Shown here: positions 17,552 through 26,388 of the stretch, in pieces
Position numbering within the stretch: the stretch's first letter is position 1
Layout: each line of letters begins with the position of its first letter
NCBI GenBank assembly: GCA_017615055.1
Contig: JAGAAW010000088.1
Span: forward strand, 1 to 64,000
Source: Fibrobacter sp.
GTDB taxonomy: Bacteria; Fibrobacterota; Fibrobacteria; Fibrobacterales; Fibrobacteraceae
Direction of reading: 5' to 3'
Length of the DNA: 64,000 nt
Made by a program: the position numbers and the translations under genes
The notes under the pieces: model-generated
Seen by the model: the letters and a program-made list of their open reading frames with translations, nothing else
Database searches by the model: none
Told to the model about the DNA's origin: nothing

Positions 17552-19924
17552 TTACTTAAACACGGCTGTATAGGTCGCGCCTTCCTCGTTGACGACAAAT
17601 CTCGGGTTGGTGGTATCGCCGTCGCTCCATCCGGTAAATACGGACCCGTTGGTGGGGACTGCCGTGATGATCATTCCGATACCCGCAAAGAACTTGCCAG
17701 CGTATTCCGGTGAGGGGGCGGGTCTGCCTTCTACGGCGATGTAGCCGTTTCCGGTAACGTTCAGGTTCATGGTCACCATTCCGGCGAGCCCGAATTCCTT
17801 TGTGTAGTCTTCCATGACGCTTGCGTCGCGTTCTTCGGACCATTCCTTGAGGCAGCTACCGGTCTTGCTGAATCCGTGCCCGCACGAGTTCTTGTAGTAC
17901 ATTTCGTCCTGCTTGAACTTCTTCAGGTCGCGCGTGATTTCAGCGGTATCGATGGTTGCAGTCATCGCGTCAACTACGCGGGTCACGTTGGCCCCGTTCA
18001 GGTTGTTCTGCAGCATCATGGCAGAACGATTCAGGAACACGCGCTGGAATTCCGGGTTCTGAATAAGTTGTATGTACAAATTCGCAAAACAGCCCTCGTC
18101 CTTGCAGGGCTTGTTTCCGCCGCCCTTCTTTATCCAGGAGAACATCTTTGAACTCTGGCTGAATTCACCGCCGTTCACGCCCCACATCCAGTCAAATCCG
18201 TGGTCAAGGTCGTACACCATAAATTTCCAGGGGTGGTCGGGGCTCTTCCATGCACGTACGTTGTTGTTGGGCCAGTCACCGTTGTGGATGAATATTTCGG
18301 CTGCCATGTAGTCGGCGAAGTTGCCCACGTCCATGAGTGTCTTGACCAGTTCATAGTTCGCGTTGTTGTTGCCGCTGAAGTCGTTCTGTGCCACAAAGCT
18401 GAGGAGCGTCTTGTATTCATCGACGGTGCCGTTGCTTGCGGTAACTTCGTGACCCAGGTGCTTGACCATGGTGACCGTGCCTGCATCGATGCCGTAGTTT
18501 GTTTCTACGTAATGCTTGTTGAAACGTTCACGCATGTCGTGAATGCCGTAGTAGCGCCCGTTGTAGAATACCACTACCTGGCGGCTACGCTGGTAGTCGA
18601 CTCCACTCCCTTCGAGGATGGCGCCACCCATGGCGTCGCCGATGTAGTCGCTCACAAAGCGGTTGCCGTTATTGCGCAGGTTGAACCCGCGGAACTTGCT
18701 GTTTGTCTCCTTGCGGGTCTCAAACAGCGGATAGTCGATTTTACCATCCTGGTACTCTTCGCGCATCACTACGGCGACGGACTTCTTGTCCTTGAGCCTG
18801 CTGTAGCCGCCCATGATGGAAATACCTGCATCGACTTCCCATGCGGGTGCGGTAGACTTGCTGCCGTCGGGGAAGTATTCCACGTGTACGGGGTATTCCT
18901 TGTCTTCGAAGAGTCCGGCGGGTGCGCTCTTGGGAGTTTCGGCGTCCGTCTTGATGTAACTTTCCTTGAAAAATGCGGAATCGACGCTCACGGCGACAAC
19001 CGGCATGCGGACTGTTTCGCCGATGAAGAACGTCTTGGTAATGACGTCGGTGGTGAGTGCGCCGGGCTGGAATGCGGCACAGCGCAGAACCATGTTCTTG
19101 GATACGGTCATCGGTGCGGTAAATTCAGGCGAGGCCTCGGTGGGCTTGGAACCGTTCTGCGTGCAGCGGACAACCGTGCCTTCGGGGACTGCGGGCGGGT
19201 CGAGTGAGATTTCGCTTGCGTAGAACCCTGCGTTCTTGGTACCGAAGTCGAATGAGGGGGCGAGTGTCGCGTATGCGCCGGCGTCATCGTTCAGGGCTTC
19301 GGGGGTCGCGACTGCAAAGTACTTGAGACTGCCGTCAGATGTCTTGCCGTAGCTTACGCCGGGCTTGAGTTCTGGGTAGGTAAGGCTATCGTGGATGGCA
19401 TTGTGGTTGTCGATGATATAGACGGTTCCGCCCTTCTTGTCTAGTTTCCAGTTCGTGTGCGTACGTGCATGCAGCGTGTGGCCTTCGTCATCGACACCGT
19501 CTACCAGGCCCTCGATGCTGGCAATGTCCTTCCTGTCGAGGAATACGGTACGGAAGGATCCTGCAGGGATGGTCTCGTTACGGAACATCCATTTTTGCGG
19601 GTTGGCGAGGTTCTCGACGAGCGAGTAGCCCTTGAGGTCCACGTCCTTGTCGCCCGCGTTGAAGATTTCCACCCAGGCGGGGTCGTCACCTTCGTGGTCA
19701 AGCCAGGCGAGGTTGAGCGAGGATACTTCGGTGAGCTTGAGTGTCGGGGCATCCGATACGTGGAGTTCCTCTTTGGGGACGGGGATGACCTCCTCTTCAC
19801 CTTTTGGCGAGGAGGGGTCGTCTGAACATGCCTGGAAAGAGAGGCTCAGCCCGAAGGCGAGCGACGCGGGAAAAAACTTGCGGGAGAGGGAATTGTCAAA
19901 CATCTTGTTTACCATACCTACCAT
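17552..19924 (-). CDS. CotH-kinase lipoprotein with lamin-tail and chitobiase-like domains
   Basis: 790 residues. Signal with lipobox (LSLSFQAC), then a lamin-tail domain (about 60-200: SSLNLAWLDHEGDDPAWVEIFN), a chitobiase C-terminal-like module (about 230-300: VPEGTVVRCTQNGSKP), a CotH kinase domain (about 310-660) with the metal-binding VYDLDHGFDW motif and HNGDWPNNN, and a C-terminal InlB-like repeat (GWSDGDTTNPRF). CotH kinases phosphorylate surface proteins in Bacillus spores; in cellulolytic bacteria the same architecture occurs on secreted proteins. Start at 19922-19924 chosen because a TAGATT box ends 7 nt upstream; MFDNSL at 19903 is an alternative. Confidence 0.85.
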   Translation of the reverse strand: MVGMVNKMFDNSLSRKFFPASLAFGLSLSFQACSDDPSSPKGEEEVIPVPKEELHVSDAPTLKLTEVSSLNLAWLDHEGDDPAWVEIFNAGDKDVDLKGYSLVENLANPQKWMFRNETIPAGSFRTVFLDRKDIASIEGLVDGVDDEGHTLHARTHTNWKLDKKGGTVYIIDNHNAIHDSLTYPELKPGVSYGKTSDGSLKYFAVATPEALNDDAGAYATLAPSFDFGTKNAGFYASEISLDPPAVPEGTVVRCTQNGSKPTEASPEFTAPMTVSKNMVLRCAAFQPGALTTDVITKTFFIGETVRMPVVAVSVDSAFFKESYIKTDAETPKSAPAGLFEDKEYPVHVEYFPDGSKSTAPAWEVDAGISIMGGYSRLKDKKSVAVVMREEYQDGKIDYPLFETRKETNSKFRGFNLRNNGNRFVSDYIGDAMGGAILEGSGVDYQRSRQVVVFYNGRYYGIHDMRERFNKHYVETNYGIDAGTVTMVKHLGHEVTASNGTVDEYKTLLSFVAQNDFSGNNNANYELVKTLMDVGNFADYMAAEIFIHNGDWPNNNVRAWKSPDHPWKFMVYDLDHGFDWMWGVNGGEFSQSSKMFSWIKKGGGNKPCKDEGCFANLYIQLIQNPEFQRVFLNRSAMMLQNNLNGANVTRVVDAMTATIDTAEITRDLKKFKQDEMYYKNSCGHGFSKTGSCLKEWSEERDASVMEDYTKEFGLAGMVTMNLNVTGNGYIAVEGRPAPSPEYAGKFFAGIGMIITAVPTNGSVFTGWSDGDTTNPRFVVNEEGATYTAVFK

Positions 19925-19931
19925 AAAGTGA

Positions 19932-19937
19932 AATCTA
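19932..19937 (-). promoter_or_regulatory. -10 box (TAGATT) of the CotH-kinase gene
   Basis: Minus-strand TAGATT ends 7 nt before the ATG at 19924; the intervening TCACTTT has no ribosome binding site. Leaderless geometry. Confidence 0.45.
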
Positions 19938-19942
19938 CAATC

Positions 19943-19977
19943 AAAAAAGCGCTGTGTTTACAGCGCTAACAATTTTT
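19943..19977. terminator. Bidirectional terminator after the Mla operon
   Basis: Perfect 8-bp stem AGCGCTGT / ACAGCGCT with a GTTT loop, flanked by an A-run on the left and a T-run on the right. It lies downstream of the minus-strand operon ending at 20030 and upstream of the CotH-kinase promoter. Confidence 0.8.
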
Positions 19978-20029
19978 TACCGGATTTGGGTGCTTTTTTT
20001 GGGGTTGTTGCGGGCTTGTGTGATGTACT

Positions 20030-20683
20030 TCACTTGCTTGCAGTGCCTATTGCCGCGATGGCCTCTTCCATGTACTTGCCGAGGAGTTTCGAGATGGCCT
20101 CTGCCACAAGGCGGGGCTCGCGACTGCTCACGGACTGTTTCTCGTCAAAACGCTTTTCCCAGAGGGGGGCGTCGGCGTCGGGTTTCTGGAGCGTGAGCCT
20201 TAGCGAGAGGCGAGCGTACTGCGAGGAGCCCTCGTCGATTTCCTCGATGGCATCGATGTGCCCGAGGAGTTCCAGTTCGGGCTTGCCCGAGGCGCGGGAT
20301 TCCACCGCCTGGAAGATTCCGCTTTTCTCGATGTACTCGGCGGCGACCTGCGCTACCATCTGCTCGGGGCGGCTTGCCCACAGGTCCAGGTCGTAGAACA
20401 TGAAGTCGTAGGCGGATTCGCGGTAGACAATGTTGTTACGCTGGTATGCGGGCTCGATGGTGAACTTGCGTACCTGCAGGCGACCGCTGGCCCCCCCTGC
20501 ACTCGGCATGTCGATGCTTTCAACGGCGAGCGTGTAGTAGCGGGTGGGTTCGCTCGTGCCTCCGCCGAAGCATGCGGTAAGGGTCATGGCGGCGAGGATC
20601 GCGATTGTCATCCCCGCAATTGTTGCCTTGCTTGTCATTCTGGAGGGGCGAAGCCCCGATAGAATCCAAAGAACTTTATTCAT
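20030..20683 (-). CDS. ABC-type transport auxiliary lipoprotein (PqiC/YmbA-like)
   Basis: 217 residues. The family (PF03886) is seen in RYYTLAVESIDMP, a middle SRPEQMVAQVAAEYIEKSGIF and a C-terminal LPLWEKRFDEKQSV-like stretch. These lipoproteins sit at the inner leaflet of the outer membrane and pair with MCE-domain transporters. The start at 20683 has a good AGAGG site; a second ATG at 20638 gives a more usual signal peptide ending in LTAC. The 45 bp between the two starts is made almost wholly of a palindromic repeat element (see repeat at 20634-20674), so the repeat has probably extended the N-terminus. Last gene of the Mla operon. Confidence 0.85.
   Translation of the reverse strand: MNKVLWILSGLRPSRMTSKATIAGMTIAILAAMTLTACFGGGTSEPTRYYTLAVESIDMPSAGGASGRLQVRKFTIEPAYQRNNIVYRESAYDFMFYDLDLWASRPEQMVAQVAAEYIEKSGIFQAVESRASGKPELELLGHIDAIEEIDEGSSQYARLSLRLTLQKPDADAPLWEKRFDEKQSVSSREPRLVAEAISKLLGKYMEEAIAAIGTASK
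20634..20674. repeat. Palindromic repeat element inside the auxiliary-lipoprotein gene
   Basis: Plus strand reads TGTCATTCTGGAG, a GGGGC-GAA-GCCCC hairpin, then GATAGAATCC. The outer arms match those of the elements at 30262-30300 and 46875-46957. Here it encodes residues about 4-17 and contains the alternative start codon. Confidence 0.7.
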
Positions 20684-20693
20684 GTTCTACCTC

Positions 20694-21620
20694 TTATTTG
20701 CGGCGGGTCTTCGCGGGTTCGCGGATGAGCGCGGAGGGATTGTTCTTGATTTTCTGGCTGAACTCCTCGAGGTTCTCGAGTACGGCATTCAGTTCCACGA
20801 TGGCTTCGCCTACCTGGTCCTGGTTCTTGTATACCATGCCGTCGAGCCGCTTCGAGAGCTGGCTGATGGATTCCATCGCCTTCGTCAAGTTCTCGTTCAT
20901 CGCCTTCGTGTCGATGGCGTCGAGTTTTTCCTTCAGAATATCGAGGTCTTCGCCCGCCTTCGCGGCAATCTTCGCTTCCTCGATTTCGCCCATCACGCGG
21001 TGCATCGATTCGGCGGACTTGGAAATGTTCTCGATGGGCTTCGCCATGCCTTGCGTGACGCGCTTCAGGTTCGCCGTCACTTCTTCAAAGTTCTTGATGG
21101 CCTTGCTCAGGTTCTCCGCATTCTCGGCCGAGAGCAGCGTGTTGACGTTCACGAGCACGGAATCCACGTGCGCTACGATATTGCCCGCCTGATTCGTGAT
21201 GTGGTCAAAGTGCGAGACTTCTGCCGGCACGAGCCCGCCTTCGGGAACGTTCGGTTCCGAGAACGAACCGCCCGAGAGCACCACCTGCTTTTCGCCGGTG
21301 AGGTTCATGCCCGCCGTCATGCCTGCGCGGGTGCCAATCTTGATAGGCGTGCCGTGCGTGACCTTGAAGGCGACAACGACTTCGTTCAGGTTTTCCTCGT
21401 TTATCGTGATGCGCGTGACGCTACCGACGTCGATACCGTTCAGCTTGACCTTCGCGTCTACAAAGAGCCCGTTCACCGAGGTATCGAAGATGGTGTAGTA
21501 GTTGTCGTACTGTTCGCTCAGGTAGCGCTTGAGCACGTAGCCGAGGAATACGCAGATGAGTATTCCGCACAGCAGCATGAAAGCGCCAAGTTTAATTCTT
21601 TCGGATCGGGTGGTTTCCAT
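20694..21620 (-). CDS. mlaD: MlaD-type MCE-domain lipid-binding protein
   Basis: 308 residues. One N-terminal membrane helix (LGAFMLLCGILICVFLGYVL), then an MCE domain (about 40-125) with VNGLFVDAKVKLNGIDVGSV and MTAGMNLTGEKQVVLSGG, then a long helical coiled region (about 150-290). MCE subunits form hexameric rings that carry phospholipids between membranes. The extended helical tail resembles those that form periplasmic tubes in other MCE proteins. Second-last gene of the operon; 12 nt from mlaF and 10 nt from the lipoprotein gene. Confidence 0.92.
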   Translation of the reverse strand: METTRSERIKLGAFMLLCGILICVFLGYVLKRYLSEQYDNYYTIFDTSVNGLFVDAKVKLNGIDVGSVTRITINEENLNEVVVAFKVTHGTPIKIGTRAGMTAGMNLTGEKQVVLSGGSFSEPNVPEGGLVPAEVSHFDHITNQAGNIVAHVDSVLVNVNTLLSAENAENLSKAIKNFEEVTANLKRVTQGMAKPIENISKSAESMHRVMGEIEEAKIAAKAGEDLDILKEKLDAIDTKAMNENLTKAMESISQLSKRLDGMVYKNQDQVGEAIVELNAVLENLEEFSQKIKNNPSALIREPAKTRRK

Positions 21621-21632
21621 CGTTTCTCCGAA

Positions 21633-22415
21633 TCAATCTATAAAATTAAAGTGGTAGAGTCCTTCGGAGTATTCTTCCTTGGGGCACTGCCGGTTGAAAA
21701 AGTGACGTAGCGTGGGGTCGTCGGACTGCATTCCCTCTTCGAGGGTTGCATCCTTGAGCACGTAACCGTCTTTCAGGTACACAAAACGGTCGCAGATAAT
21801 CTTGATGCTCTCGAGTTCGTGGCTCACGATGACCATCGATACATTGAGCGTGTCGCGCAGCTCGAGCAGGAGTTCGTCGAGGGAGCGTGCCGTCACCGGG
21901 TCGAGGCCCGTAGAAGGCTCGTCGCAAAAGAGCAGTTCCGGCTTGAGCGCGATGGCGCGTGCGAGAGCTGCGCGCTTCTTCATGCCGCCCGAGATTTCGC
22001 CCGGGTACTTGTGGAAGGCATGCAGCAGGTGCACCTTCTCCAGGCGGTCGGCCACGATGGCTTCCATCTGGCTCTTGGGCATGTAGGGCATGCTGCGCTT
22101 GAGCGGGAGCATCGCATTTTCGGCAATGGTCAAGTCCGCGATGAGGGCACCGCTCTGGAACAACACACCTGTGCGCATGCGGGTCTCGCTGTCGAGGCCT
22201 TCCTTGGCACCGAAGGTCTTGCCGAAGTAGGTGATAGTGCCCGCGTCGGACTTGATGAACTTCAGGATGTTGTTCAGGAGCGTCGACTTGCCGCAGCCCG
22301 AACTCCCGAGCACCATGCGGATTTCGCCGCGCTTCACCCCGAAGGAAATATCCTTCAGAATGGACTCGCGCCCGTAGCTTGCCTTCAGGTGGTCTACTTT
22401 GAGAATTTCTTCCAT
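21633..22415 (-). CDS. mlaF: MlaF-type ABC transporter ATPase
   Basis: 260 residues. Walker A LGSSGCGKSTL, signature EISGGMKKRAALARAIA and Walker B ELLFCDEPSTGLDP are intact, and SGGMKKR is characteristic of the MCE-associated (Mla/Ttg2A) group. It powers phospholipid movement through MlaE. The C-terminal 40 residues (EEYSEGLYHFNFID end) are not part of the ATPase core. Sits between mlaE and mlaD in the usual order. Confidence 0.93.
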   Translation of the reverse strand: MEEILKVDHLKASYGRESILKDISFGVKRGEIRMVLGSSGCGKSTLLNNILKFIKSDAGTITYFGKTFGAKEGLDSETRMRTGVLFQSGALIADLTIAENAMLPLKRSMPYMPKSQMEAIVADRLEKVHLLHAFHKYPGEISGGMKKRAALARAIALKPELLFCDEPSTGLDPVTARSLDELLLELRDTLNVSMVIVSHELESIKIICDRFVYLKDGYVLKDATLEEGMQSDDPTLRHFFNRQCPKEEYSEGLYHFNFID

Positions 22416-22438
22416 GTTACTCCTAGTAGAAACATTCT

Positions 22439-23497
22439 TTAATAAAAGATGAAGGCAAAGAGGGTGTCGGCGAGCACGATGCAGCAGATTGCGGCGACCA
22501 CGCTCGATGTGGTTGCCTTACCCACGGCCTCGGCACCGCCGTGCGCGTTCAGACCCTTGTTGCAGGCGATGAGCGTGACAATCCAGCCGAAGACGAGAGC
22601 CTTGATGCTGCTCTTTAAGAACGTGATGGGCGCAATGCCGTCGCGGATGCCCATCATGTAGTTGGAAAACGAAATGTCGCAGAAGAAATATGCGATGAGG
22701 AATCCCGAGAAGCACCCGAAAATGGAGGCGCAGAACGAGAGGATGGGCGTTGCGACGCTCATCGCGATAAAGCGCGGCACCACCAGGTACTGCACCGGCG
22801 GGATGGCCATCGACTTGATGGCCTTGACTTCTTCGCACACGCTCATGTTCGCGATTTCGGCGGCGACGGCACTGCCGGAACGGCCCGCGAGGATGATGGT
22901 CGTGAGGAGTGGGCCGATTTCTGCGAAGATGAGGAAGCCGAGACCCGAGGCGAGGTAGGAGCCGCCGCCCACCGCATTCAGCATGATGGAACTCTGGAGC
23001 GCCATCGTAAGGCAGATGAGGGCGACCATCAAGAAGCAGATTCCCATGGCTTCGCTCCCGAGTTTGAACATCTGCTTGGCGACACCGCCAAAATGGATCT
23101 TGCCCTTGTCGAACGGCCCGAAGATGGTCCAGTAGATGGACATGAACAGGAGCGTCAGGACCTCGAAGGTCTCCTTGATGACAGAAAAACCGATGCCGCC
23201 GAGCATTTCGAGAACGTTGTTCGTGCCCTTTGCCGGCCTTGCGGGCGGTTCCATCTTGCGGAGAGCAGAAAGGTGTGCCTTGATGTCGGCATTGAAGTGG
23301 GCGAGGGTAAGCGTGTTGCCCGTCTTTTCGGAAAGTTCGGCAAGGAGCGCGAAGAACGCGTCGCCGCTGTAGTCCATGCTTGCAAGGTTGCTCCCGTCAA
23401 GGCACAGCGCGCCGCTACGGAGTTGCCTTTTGCAATTCCTCAGCAAGTCTTTGCTGTTCGCCGCCGTGAGCGTATCTGGCAAGATAATGGTTGTCAT
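22439..23497 (-). CDS. mlaE: MlaE-type permease with N-terminal STAS domain
   Basis: 352 residues. Residues 1-85 form a STAS-like domain (LCLDGSNLASMDYSGDAFFALLAEL), followed by the MlaE permease with about five membrane helices and the conserved stretches LIFAEIGPLLTTIILAGRSG and AAEIANMSVCEEVKAIKSM. In E. coli the STAS protein is separate (MlaB); here it is fused to the permease, as in several other phyla. First gene of the operon. A TATATT box at 23515-23520 on the minus strand gives a leader of about 10 nt. Confidence 0.93.
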   Translation of the reverse strand: MTTIILPDTLTAANSKDLLRNCKRQLRSGALCLDGSNLASMDYSGDAFFALLAELSEKTGNTLTLAHFNADIKAHLSALRKMEPPARPAKGTNNVLEMLGGIGFSVIKETFEVLTLLFMSIYWTIFGPFDKGKIHFGGVAKQMFKLGSEAMGICFLMVALICLTMALQSSIMLNAVGGGSYLASGLGFLIFAEIGPLLTTIILAGRSGSAVAAEIANMSVCEEVKAIKSMAIPPVQYLVVPRFIAMSVATPILSFCASIFGCFSGFLIAYFFCDISFSNYMMGIRDGIAPITFLKSSIKALVFGWIVTLIACNKGLNAHGGAEAVGKATTSSVVAAICCIVLADTLFAFIFY

Positions 23498-23534
23498 GGT
23501 ACAATTTCGGGCGAAATATAGAAAAATGCACCAA

Positions 23535-23571
23535 AAAAAGCCCGCTTTTGACCGTTAAGCGGATAGCGGGC
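23535..23571 (-). terminator. Terminator-like hairpin between mlaE and rlmD
   Basis: Stem GCCCGCT / AGCGGGC with an internal secondary hairpin, followed on the minus strand by seven T residues. It lies upstream of the mlaE promoter, so it cannot end a known minus-strand gene; it may stop antisense transcription out of rlmD. Confidence 0.6.
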
Positions 23572-23599
23572 ATGTTTTGCCGACAAAGTGCTGTTTTTC

Positions 23600-23605
23600 T
23601 ATCTT
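23600..23605 (+). promoter_or_regulatory. -10 box (TATCTT) of the rlmD-type gene
   Basis: TATCTT ends exactly 7 nt before the ATG at 23613, with no ribosome binding site between. This supports 23613 rather than the ATG at 23607 as the start. Confidence 0.5.
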
Positions 23606-23612
23606 TATGCAC

Positions 23613-24917
23613 ATGTTCCGCCGTTTTGACAAGCCGGGAAGGCCGCGCAGGCCGAGCCCCAAGCGCCCCGCGGTTACCCGCGAGGTGTTCGAAGTCCGCA
23701 TCGAGAAGATGGTGCAGGGCGGTGAAGGTATGGCACGCCTGCCCGATGGCCGTGTGTGCTTTGTCGCGGGTGCGTTGCCGGGCGAGTTCTGCAAGGTGGC
23801 GGTGACGTTCACGAAGAAGGATTTTGCCCGCGGGCATGTCGTGGAAGTCCTGGAAGGGGCAAGCCCCGACCGCGTAGAAGCTCGCTGCCCGCTGTATGGC
23901 AAGTGCGGCGGCTGTAGCCTGCAGCATCTGGATAGCGAAAAGCAGGCTGAATACCTGGCGCAAGTCGAGCGCGAAAACTTCCGGCGCATCGCCCGTATAG
24001 CGTTGCCTGAAAGTTTTACTGTGCATACGGGCCCTGCGTGGGGCTACCGCAATCGTGCCCGAGTCGTTGTGGTTTGCGACCAGGTGGGCGATAAACCGAT
24101 TGTTCGTTTCGGGTTCCGCAAGCAGGAGAGCAACAGCGTTGCGCTGTTCAAGAACTGCCCTGTTTTGACGCCCGCATTGAACGAGTTCTTGCAGGGCAAG
24201 GCGCGCGAGATTTTTGCGGGCAAGTTCCGCCCCGGCCGCGAGATGGAAGTGAACCTCTTCGATAACGGCTCCGGTGAAATCTCGTACTATTACGAGGGTA
24301 TGCCTGCCAGCGAATTCAACGAGAATGCAATAAGCGTTGCCGAAATCTGCGGCAAGAAGATTGAGACCGATGCGAGCGTGTTCTTCCAGAGCAATCTTGC
24401 GCTTTTGCCCGCGCTGGTGAAGTCCGTGCGCGATGCCGTAGATGAAGGCGTCGCAAATGGAGAAGCAAGCGACGAATGGCTTATCGACCTCTTTAGCGGG
24501 GTAGGCTTCTTTGCCGCAATGCTTGAAGACAAGTTTAAGCGCGTGACGACCGTAGAACGCGAAGAAAAATGCCTGCAGCATGCAAAAGTTAATTTGTCTG
24601 TATTTGACGGCGATAAAAAAGCCGCGACGATAGAAAATGTTTCCGCCCCGGCCGAGGAATGGCTTGCGCGCAATGTGGTGGACATCCCTGCGACGCTCAT
24701 CGTGGACCCGCCGCGCACGGGCCTCCCGAAAGAGGCCCTTGATGCCATAGCGGATTCTTCGGTAAATCGCCTGATTTACGTGTCCTGCCACCCGGTTACA
24801 TTGGCCCGCGATACCGCCCTCCTTGCCGAAAAAGGCTTTAAAATCCGGCGTGCGGAGGCTTTTGCCTTCTATCCGCAGACGCCACACCTCGAAATGATGC
24901 TTGTTTTGACCCGCTGA
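23613..24917 (+). CDS. rlmD: Class I 23S rRNA uracil-C5 methyltransferase (RlmD/RumA/TrmA type)
   Basis: 434 residues. An N-terminal basic tail and TRAM domain (FEVRIEKMVQGGEGMARLPDG) precede a four-cysteine iron-sulfur site (CPLYGKCGGC plus FKNCPVL) and a methyltransferase domain with FFQSN, LIDLFSGVGFFA, IVDPPRTGL and the catalytic SCHPVTLARD. It methylates uracil C5 in 23S rRNA using S-adenosylmethionine. The iron-sulfur cysteines favour RlmD/RlmCD over TrmA; which uridine is modified cannot be told. Confidence 0.9.
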   Translation: MFRRFDKPGRPRRPSPKRPAVTREVFEVRIEKMVQGGEGMARLPDGRVCFVAGALPGEFCKVAVTFTKKDFARGHVVEVLEGASPDRVEARCPLYGKCGGCSLQHLDSEKQAEYLAQVERENFRRIARIALPESFTVHTGPAWGYRNRARVVVVCDQVGDKPIVRFGFRKQESNSVALFKNCPVLTPALNEFLQGKAREIFAGKFRPGREMEVNLFDNGSGEISYYYEGMPASEFNENAISVAEICGKKIETDASVFFQSNLALLPALVKSVRDAVDEGVANGEASDEWLIDLFSGVGFFAAMLEDKFKRVTTVEREEKCLQHAKVNLSVFDGDKKAATIENVSAPAEEWLARNVVDIPATLIVDPPRTGLPKEALDAIADSSVNRLIYVSCHPVTLARDTALLAEKGFKIRRAEAFAFYPQTPHLEMMLVLTR

Positions 24918-24984
24918 TTTGCCTGTTCTTGCACATTTTTGCTAATTTGTTGTAGGCTTAGGCCATTTTACAGGAAGGGCAAAA

Positions 24985-25434
24985 ATGAAAAAACTTGCAA
25001 GAATAGCCATGCTTGCCGTGGTTGCCTTTGGCGGGCTCTTTACCGCCTGTTCCACCGAGGATCCGCACATCGTGTGCGGCCGTGAATGGAATCCGGCGAT
25101 GCAGCTTGTTGCCGACACGACCAGCGAATTTCAACTCATCGACCCGATGATTGTCCAGTTCCGCTATGGTACGGGTTTTGACTTCCCGACGCTCAAAATC
25201 ACGTTCTATGAAGGGACGGAAAAGGCCAAGGGCAAGGAAATCTGGCATTACGAGACCAAGGTGAACGAGAAGGTGAGCGTCTATACCTTGCAGGGCCACT
25301 CCAAGCGCGGCGGCCTCATGACGGCATCGGAACTGACGCGCCACCATACGCCGGGCCAGGTTGTTATCGAGGCTACGACGGGGGACCGCCTCCTTGCCGT
25401 GAAAGAACTTACGCTTATCAAGAACAAACAGTAA
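24985..25434 (+). CDS. Lipoprotein, function unknown (gliding-motility GldH-like length)
   Basis: 149 residues. Signal with lipobox FGGLFTAC, then a compact beta-rich domain (PMIVQFRYGTGFDFPTLKITFYEGTE). I do not recognise a family; the size and strand pattern loosely resemble GldH but no motif proves it. A GGAAGG site lies 8 nt before the ATG. First gene of a four-gene operon with 25447, 26389 and 26843. Confidence 0.6.
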   Translation: MKKLARIAMLAVVAFGGLFTACSTEDPHIVCGREWNPAMQLVADTTSEFQLIDPMIVQFRYGTGFDFPTLKITFYEGTEKAKGKEIWHYETKVNEKVSVYTLQGHSKRGGLMTASELTRHHTPGQVVIEATTGDRLLAVKELTLIKNKQ

Positions 25435-25446
25435 TTGGAATTTTCG

Positions 25447-26385
25447 ATGATTTGTAATAAACTCCTGGCCAGATTCGGCGGGCTTACCCTGCTTTGTGCT
25501 ATCCCTGTGATGTTTTCGGGTTGCGGGGAATCCGAGATTACTGTCAATTATACGCTGGCAGCGCCTGTCGATGTGGAAGTCTATACTGAAAGTTACTTCG
25601 CGACGATAGACCTGAAGGGCGAGGAGCAGATGGGCACGATTACCGCTGCCTATGTGGACCTGAACTACTCTACTGCGGGCGATACCACCAAGGTGCAGCG
25701 CCTGTACCGCGTGAACAATTCCCGCGGGTACCTCAAGAACTTTATGCCCTCCGAACTTGCTTGGCGTGTGAAGGAGGTGAACCTTGCCGCCGTTGACCGC
25801 GAAGTGGTCTCGCTGACCGGGCTCGATGACGGCTACGACACGCTGTTGCACCATATTCCGATGCCCGAACGCTGGCGCAACCAGTTGCTGAACCCCGATT
25901 ACAAGCCGCACCTGCGCCGCCTCGAGAAACACCGCTGGGAAATGGACCACTTGCTCAAGGGGACGGTCCCCGTGAAGGCGAACATCACGCAGATGCTCAA
26001 GGACCAGGGGAGGCTCAACTTTGCGCTGATCCAGATTGATTCTGTGGTCACGAAGGGCTTTGAGAACCGCGACCACCGCCATTGCCTGGACTACAAGATT
26101 TACCTGCACGAGAAGGAAAGCTTCCCCTACTACATCTGGGAGCAGCACGTGAACAGCAATATCGTGCCCGAAAAGTTCAAGGCCTATACCGCGGGCATCA
26201 AGGCGGAGTATGATACCGAGTTCGAGGTGATGATTGACCCCGAGACGGGCATCCCGTGCCAGGAACGCGAGGTGAAGGTTGGGACCCACACGATGGTGCA
26301 TCCGGTGACAAAGGATACCGTGACTTTCAAGAGCAATATTACGCACGAGCGCCTCTTCAACATCAAGCGCGGGGAAAAGGAATAG
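25447..26385 (+). CDS. Lipoprotein, function unknown
   Basis: 312 residues from the ATG at 25447. Signal with lipobox VMFSGC. The body has a beta N-terminal part (ITVNYTLAAPVDVEVYTESYF) and a helical, charged middle (RWRNQLLNPDYKPHLRRLEKHRWEMD) that could be a long coiled segment. No known domain. 12 nt after the upstream stop and 3 nt before the next start, so it is operonic. Confidence 0.6.
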   Translation: MICNKLLARFGGLTLLCAIPVMFSGCGESEITVNYTLAAPVDVEVYTESYFATIDLKGEEQMGTITAAYVDLNYSTAGDTTKVQRLYRVNNSRGYLKNFMPSELAWRVKEVNLAAVDREVVSLTGLDDGYDTLLHHIPMPERWRNQLLNPDYKPHLRRLEKHRWEMDHLLKGTVPVKANITQMLKDQGRLNFALIQIDSVVTKGFENRDHRHCLDYKIYLHEKESFPYYIWEQHVNSNIVPEKFKAYTAGIKAEYDTEFEVMIDPETGIPCQEREVKVGTHTMVHPVTKDTVTFKSNITHERLFNIKRGEKE

Positions 26386-26388
26386 CCC

